From Ruminococcus sp. YE71 (GTDB lineage: Bacteria > Bacillota > Clostridia > Oscillospirales > Ruminococcaceae): a DNA stretch of 64,000 nt. Made by a program: the position numbers and the translations under genes. The DNA lies in NCBI RefSeq assembly GCF_900119155.1, contig NZ_FPIR01000001.1, positions 62,001-126,000 of the forward strand, written 5' to 3'. This document shows positions 61,079-64,000 of the stretch, one piece after another. The notes beneath the pieces are model-generated. The model saw only the letters and a program-made list of their open reading frames with translations. It ran no database searches and had not been told where the DNA came from. How positions within the stretch are numbered: position 1 is the first letter of the stretch; the number at the start of each line of letters is the position of its first letter.

Positions 61079-61739
61079 TTTCCTCGTTCTCTCGGTCGAT
61101 GAAGTATTCGCCTCTCTGTTCCTCGTACACGGGCGGCCACGAACCTATTATCTCGAACGCCCCCGAGCGCTGCCACAGCTGTGCCGTCACCAGCACCTCG
61201 AAGCCCTCGCCGAAGTCGCAGGCGTATTCCATGGGGCTTCTTTTCGGAAGTCCGAAGCACGCCATCAGGTTCATGATGATGCCGCTGTGAGTCACCACCG
61301 CGACGTTGGTCAGACCTTCCTCCATCATGTCCTCGATTATCTTCGCCATCGCCTTGAAGCAGCGTGTCACCACCTGACGTGCGCTCTCGCCGTTAGGCGG
61401 CGGATTGTCGAGACCGCCCTGTAAGAATTTCTTATACTCGGGCAGGTCTTTGAGTTCGGCGGGAGTTTTTTCCTCGAAGTCGCCGAAGTCCATCTCGACG
61501 AGTTCGGGTATCTCCACCATAGGTGCGTTCTGCGCCATGATGTACGCGGTCTGCAAGCACCTTTTCAGCGGCGAGAGGTAGACCTTCTGAAAGCTCGGAT
61601 AGCCTGCCTCCTCGACTTTCTCATACAGCACCGCCGCACCCTCCGCGCTGAGCGGCAGGTCGGTGACGCCTATATACTTACCGTCAACGTTGCCCTGAGT
61701 AGCACCGTGACGGATGAATGTTATTCTATAGCCCTTCAT
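61071..61739 (-). CDS. Histidine phosphatase family protein
   Basis: 222 residues from the ATG at 61739 (GAGGT site). The phosphohistidine motif FIRHGATQGN lies near residue 10; LSPLKRCLQTA, the acid block LVEMDFGDFEEKTP and VVTHSGIIM with the second His complete the site. It belongs to the phosphoglycerate mutase/cobalamin phosphatase (CobC/GpmB) branch, of broad small-molecule phosphatase activity. It starts a two-gene unit with the membrane protein downstream. Confidence 0.9.
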   Translation of the reverse strand: MKGYRITFIRHGATQGNVDGKYIGVTDLPLSAEGAAVLYEKVEEAGYPSFQKVYLSPLKRCLQTAYIMAQNAPMVEIPELVEMDFGDFEEKTPAELKDLPEYKKFLQGGLDNPPPNGESARQVVTRCFKAMAKIIEDMMEEGLTNVAVVTHSGIIMNLMACFGLPKRSPMEYACDFGEGFEVLVTAQLWQRSGAFEIIGSWPPVYEEQRGEYFIDRENEEND

Positions 61740-61819
61740 ATATGTTAACCTCATTTTTAGATAAGGGATAAAAGAAAGTGCATGAAGCTCTTATCTCTTA
61801 TTTCTTATCTGTTTATAGT

Positions 61820-61855
61820 ACTATCCGCACGCATTTGGCACTGCGTGCGGATAGT
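61820..61855. terminator. Perfect hairpin after hom
   Basis: actatccgcacgca (61820-61833) and tgcgtgcggatagt (61842-61855) form a perfect 14-bp stem with an 8-nt loop. No long T run follows, so it may terminate weakly or protect the RNA end. Confidence 0.65.
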
Positions 61856-61863
61856 GGTGTTAT

Positions 61864-63102
61864 TTACAGAAGTCTGATCTTTGTCATGATGTCTGCGGAG
61901 TGGGAGAGCTCGGCGAGCTTTTCGTCGATGACGCTCTCGACCATGGTCGGGGTGATGAACGCAAGCTCGTTCGAGGGACGGTTCGTTCTCTCAAGATAGG
62001 TGAGCTTTCCGAACAGCTCGGACAGCGCGGGCTTGAGCTCGTCTGCGTTCTCCGCATTGATGCGCACGTACATGGAGTTCTCGGCGGTCTTGTATCTTAC
62101 CACGTAGCTCTTGTCGGTGCAGTCCTCCCAGGAGATCATTACCGAACGGTCCTTGTGCTTCAGGCAGTCGATGATGTCGCCTACAACAGCCGATGCGGTA
62201 GGCAGCTTGCCTGCGCCTCTGCCGTAGAACATAACGTCGCCGACGCCGTCGCCCGTTACCGAGATAGCGTTGTAAACGCCGTCAACAGCCGCGAGAAGAT
62301 TGGTCTTGTTTACCAGTCTCGGGCAAACGATAGCGGTGATCCTGCCGTCCTCGACAGGCTTTGCGGAACCGATCAGCTTGATGGCACAGCCTGCATTCTC
62401 GGCGTATGCAACGTCCTCGGGAGTGATGTGGCTGATGCCCGAGCAGTGAACGAACTCGGGGTAAACGTGCTTGCCGTAAGCCAGCGAAGCGAGGATGCAG
62501 ATCTTTCGGCAGGCGTCATGACCCTCGATGTCTGCGGTGGGGTCTTTCTCGGCATAACCCAGCTCCTGTGCGAGCTTGAGAGCCGAATCAAAGTCCATCT
62601 GGTCTTTTATCATCTTGTTGAGGATGAAGTTGGTGGTGCCGTTGAGGATACCGCTGATCTGCTCGATGGTGTTGCCTGCAAGGCACTTGTTCAGCGGACG
62701 GATTATCGGGATGCCGCCGCCAACGCTCGCCTCGAAGAGGTAGTTGACGTTGTGGTCGTGAGCTACCTTGAGAAGCTCAGCACCCTTTGCGGCTACCAGC
62801 TCCTTGTTAGAGGTGACTACGCTCTTGCCTTTTTCGAGCGCCGCCTTTGTGAACTGATACGCAGGGTTGATGCCGCCGATGACCTCGGCTACGACTTCGA
62901 TCTCGTCGTCCTCAAGAACTTTGTTGAAGTCCTTCTCAAGAAGGCTCTCGAACTTGTCTCCGGGGAAATCACGCAGGTCAACGATATACTTGATATCACA
63001 GTCCCTGCCGACTTTCTTGCAGATCGACTCCCTGTTCTTCTCAAACAGCTCGACCGTTCCCGAACCTACAACACCGTATCCCAATACTGCTACGTTTTTC
63101 AT
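61864..63102 (-). CDS. hom: Homoserine dehydrogenase with ACT domain
   Basis: 412 residues from the ATG at 63102; the longer open frame extends into repeat R1d and is not used. The NAD(P) fold starts AVLGYGVVGSGTVE; SNKELVAAKG, the GILNGTTNFIL block and the catalytic LGYAEKDPTADIEGHDACRK identify the enzyme. The last 85 residues form an ACT domain (SMYVRINAENADELKPAL), the usual site of threonine feedback. It reduces aspartate semialdehyde to homoserine, feeding ThrB and MetE in this window. It lies downstream of the ACT-regulator gene with R1d between. Confidence 0.96.
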   Translation of the reverse strand: MKNVAVLGYGVVGSGTVELFEKNRESICKKVGRDCDIKYIVDLRDFPGDKFESLLEKDFNKVLEDDEIEVVAEVIGGINPAYQFTKAALEKGKSVVTSNKELVAAKGAELLKVAHDHNVNYLFEASVGGGIPIIRPLNKCLAGNTIEQISGILNGTTNFILNKMIKDQMDFDSALKLAQELGYAEKDPTADIEGHDACRKICILASLAYGKHVYPEFVHCSGISHITPEDVAYAENAGCAIKLIGSAKPVEDGRITAIVCPRLVNKTNLLAAVDGVYNAISVTGDGVGDVMFYGRGAGKLPTASAVVGDIIDCLKHKDRSVMISWEDCTDKSYVVRYKTAENSMYVRINAENADELKPALSELFGKLTYLERTNRPSNELAFITPTMVESVIDEKLAELSHSADIMTKIRLL

Positions 63103-63168
63103 ATATTTCCTTACCTTTCTGTATATGTAACAAATAATAACATACCGATTCCGCCCACGACTTCTGTG

Positions 63169-63408
63169 AGTGCGGGTCTTGACCGGGGGAAACCTTTCTG
63201 AAGAAAGGTTCTCCCCCAGCCCCCCTTCCAAAGACTTTTGATATTGTCGTCATGTGGATGTGTAGGATACGTTTGACTGTAACCATTTCAAGAGATACCA
63301 CCTGACGAATAATTTCAAATAAGGCGTTAAACACCATCGAACGTCTTTTTGGCAAGGGGCAAACTATTGAAGAGAAGAACTCCAAACTCCCCAAAGAGTT
63401 CCGCACGC
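63169..63408 (+). repeat. Interspersed repeat R1, copy d (truncated, without mini-motif)
   Basis: It starts agtgcgggtct, then the 5' hairpin gggggaaacctttc/gaaaggttctccccc, and continues directly to agccccccttccaaag without the 20-bp motif. The central part is closest to R1c (catttcaagagat, ctga.gaata). It keeps gaacgtctttttggcaagggg-like sequence but ends before the right inner arm and 3' hairpin. It lies between the ACT-regulator and hom genes, antisense to their transcript. Confidence 0.8.
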
Positions 63409-63416
63409 AAGAAGCG

Positions 63417-63857
63417 TCAGTAGCCCACAGTGAGCTGAACTTCGAGGACGCCGTCTATGCGGCTGAGGTTTTCTCTGAGGGTGCCGTCGGGGCACATTCC
63501 GTCGCGTCTGACGGAGATAGAGACCGAAGCCACCGAATCCACTGGAGCGTTCTGGTTTATCTTGATGATATTGAAGCCCTGTTCGTACAGCTGAGAGATA
63601 ACTGCCGAGAGCACTCCCTGTCTGTCTCGGAGGAGAAGTCCGAGAGAGAGGATATTCTCCTGTGACTGTTCCTCATATCTGAACACGCTGTCCTTATATT
63701 TATAATAAGCGCTGCGTGAAATGCCGACTATCCTGCACGCCTCCGAGGAGGACATCTGCTGTGAAGCGGCTCTGAGCTCCTTTGCGCGGAGCACCTTAAC
63801 TATGACCTCGGGCAGTACAGCCTCATCAACAATGACCAGTCCCGATGACCTTTCCAA
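63417..63857 (-). CDS. ACT-domain regulator, UPF0735/PheB type
   Basis: 146 residues from a TTG at 63857, 10 nt after GGAGG; no ATG is suitably placed. A short helix-turn-helix-like N-terminal part (VDEAVLPEVIVKVLRAKEL, then ACRIVGISRSAYYKYKDSVF) is followed by an ACT domain (LGLLLRDRQGVLSAVISQLY, then GFNIIKINQNAPV). The match to the UPF0735/PheB family is close over the whole length. Members are often linked to homoserine/threonine genes, as here with hom downstream, and may sense an amino acid. It has its own consensus promoter. Confidence 0.92.
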   Translation of the reverse strand: MERSSGLVIVDEAVLPEVIVKVLRAKELRAASQQMSSSEACRIVGISRSAYYKYKDSVFRYEEQSQENILSLGLLLRDRQGVLSAVISQLYEQGFNIIKINQNAPVDSVASVSISVRRDGMCPDGTLRENLSRIDGVLEVQLTVGY

Positions 63858-63904
63858 TGCTCGTCCACCTCCAACGTACAAGTGTATTTGCAGAGTACAC
63901 AACA

Positions 63905-63933
63905 AGTATACCACTTTTTCCGAGATATGTCAA
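63905..63933 (-). promoter_or_regulatory. Promoter of the ACT-regulator gene (and possibly hom)
   Basis: On the minus strand, TTGACA (63928-63933) and TATACT (63905-63910), spacer 17 bp. The remaining 67 bases to the window end show no gene. Confidence 0.82.
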
Positions 63934-64000
63934 GTCACGCAGCCGTTTTTTTGCACGAGATATTGCATAAGGTTTTTATAAACTTTCGCTCCAATTTTGG

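Noticed and set aside
1-64000. rRNA and tRNA genes
   Set aside because: No conserved 16S/23S segments and no convincing tRNA cloverleaf ending in CCA were noticed in the intergenic regions; a tRNAscan/Infernal run would settle this.

Overview
The window reads like a chromosome segment of a Gram-positive anaerobe of the class Clostridia, most likely a Ruminococcus-like member of the Oscillospiraceae. The evidence is a type III glutamine synthetase (glnN), pyruvate phosphate dikinase, spoVT, a secreted BspA-type leucine-rich repeat protein, strong AGGAGG-like ribosome sites with frequent GTG/TTG starts, and many consensus sigma-A promoters with 17-bp spacers. No rRNA, tRNA or CRISPR was seen. 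The species is an inference.

Layout. 0-5 kb: a membrane-anchored, catalytically degraded GH25-like protein (5' cut by the window) convergent with a MarR-heterodimeric ABC exporter operon. 5.4-13.3 kb: repeat R1a, a translationally coupled pair of unknown genes, a sialate O-acetylesterase, an inverted pair of R2 repeats, thrB, an iron-dependent alcohol dehydrogenase and a degenerate GGDEF sensor. 13.7-18.8 kb: LRR surface protein, a ribbon-helix-helix protein and clpB. 19.2-21.0 kb: an orphan phage-type cassette (baseplate-like protein, XhlA-like protein, holin-like protein, intact GH25 endolysin). 21-26.5 kb: repeats R1b, R2c and R1c around a membrane protein and tspO, then glnN with an attenuator-like leader, and spoVT. 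26.9-29.8 kb: an AT-rich island with a serine recombinase relic and an operon of three overlapping unrecognised genes. 30-34 kb: ppdK and a divergent cation diffusion facilitator.

34.2-43.5 kb holds a nine-gene operon read leftward from one strong promoter: a YfhO-type membrane protein, two paralogous nucleotidyltransferases, a polytopic GT-C-like membrane protein fused to a uridine-kinase-like P-loop domain, a HAD phosphatase, GtrA, a GT2 glycosyltransferase, a GDPD-like protein and a class II aldolase. GT2, GtrA and YfhO recall the three-component extracytoplasmic glycosylation systems of Firmicutes. The remaining genes look like a pathway for making and activating an unusual small sugar or polyol phosphate. 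This is the best candidate for an undescribed system in the window.

43.8-64 kb: a propeller-like unknown protein, a large nested palindrome, two FtsX-type ABC transporters (one beside a decayed M13 metallopeptidase), nudC, metE, a GltS-type transporter, a PlsC-like acyltransferase with an added zinc ribbon, a DUF6062 protein, a membrane protein, a histidine phosphatase, hom, repeat R1d and an ACT-domain regulator. hom, thrB and metE together cover parts of threonine and methionine synthesis.

Two interspersed repeat families (R1, four copies, all in the same orientation; R2, three copies plus tail fragments) are built from nested inverted repeats. A 20-bp motif sits inside or beside their GC-rich hairpins at six places and is absent from sibling copies, so it behaves like a miniature insertion.
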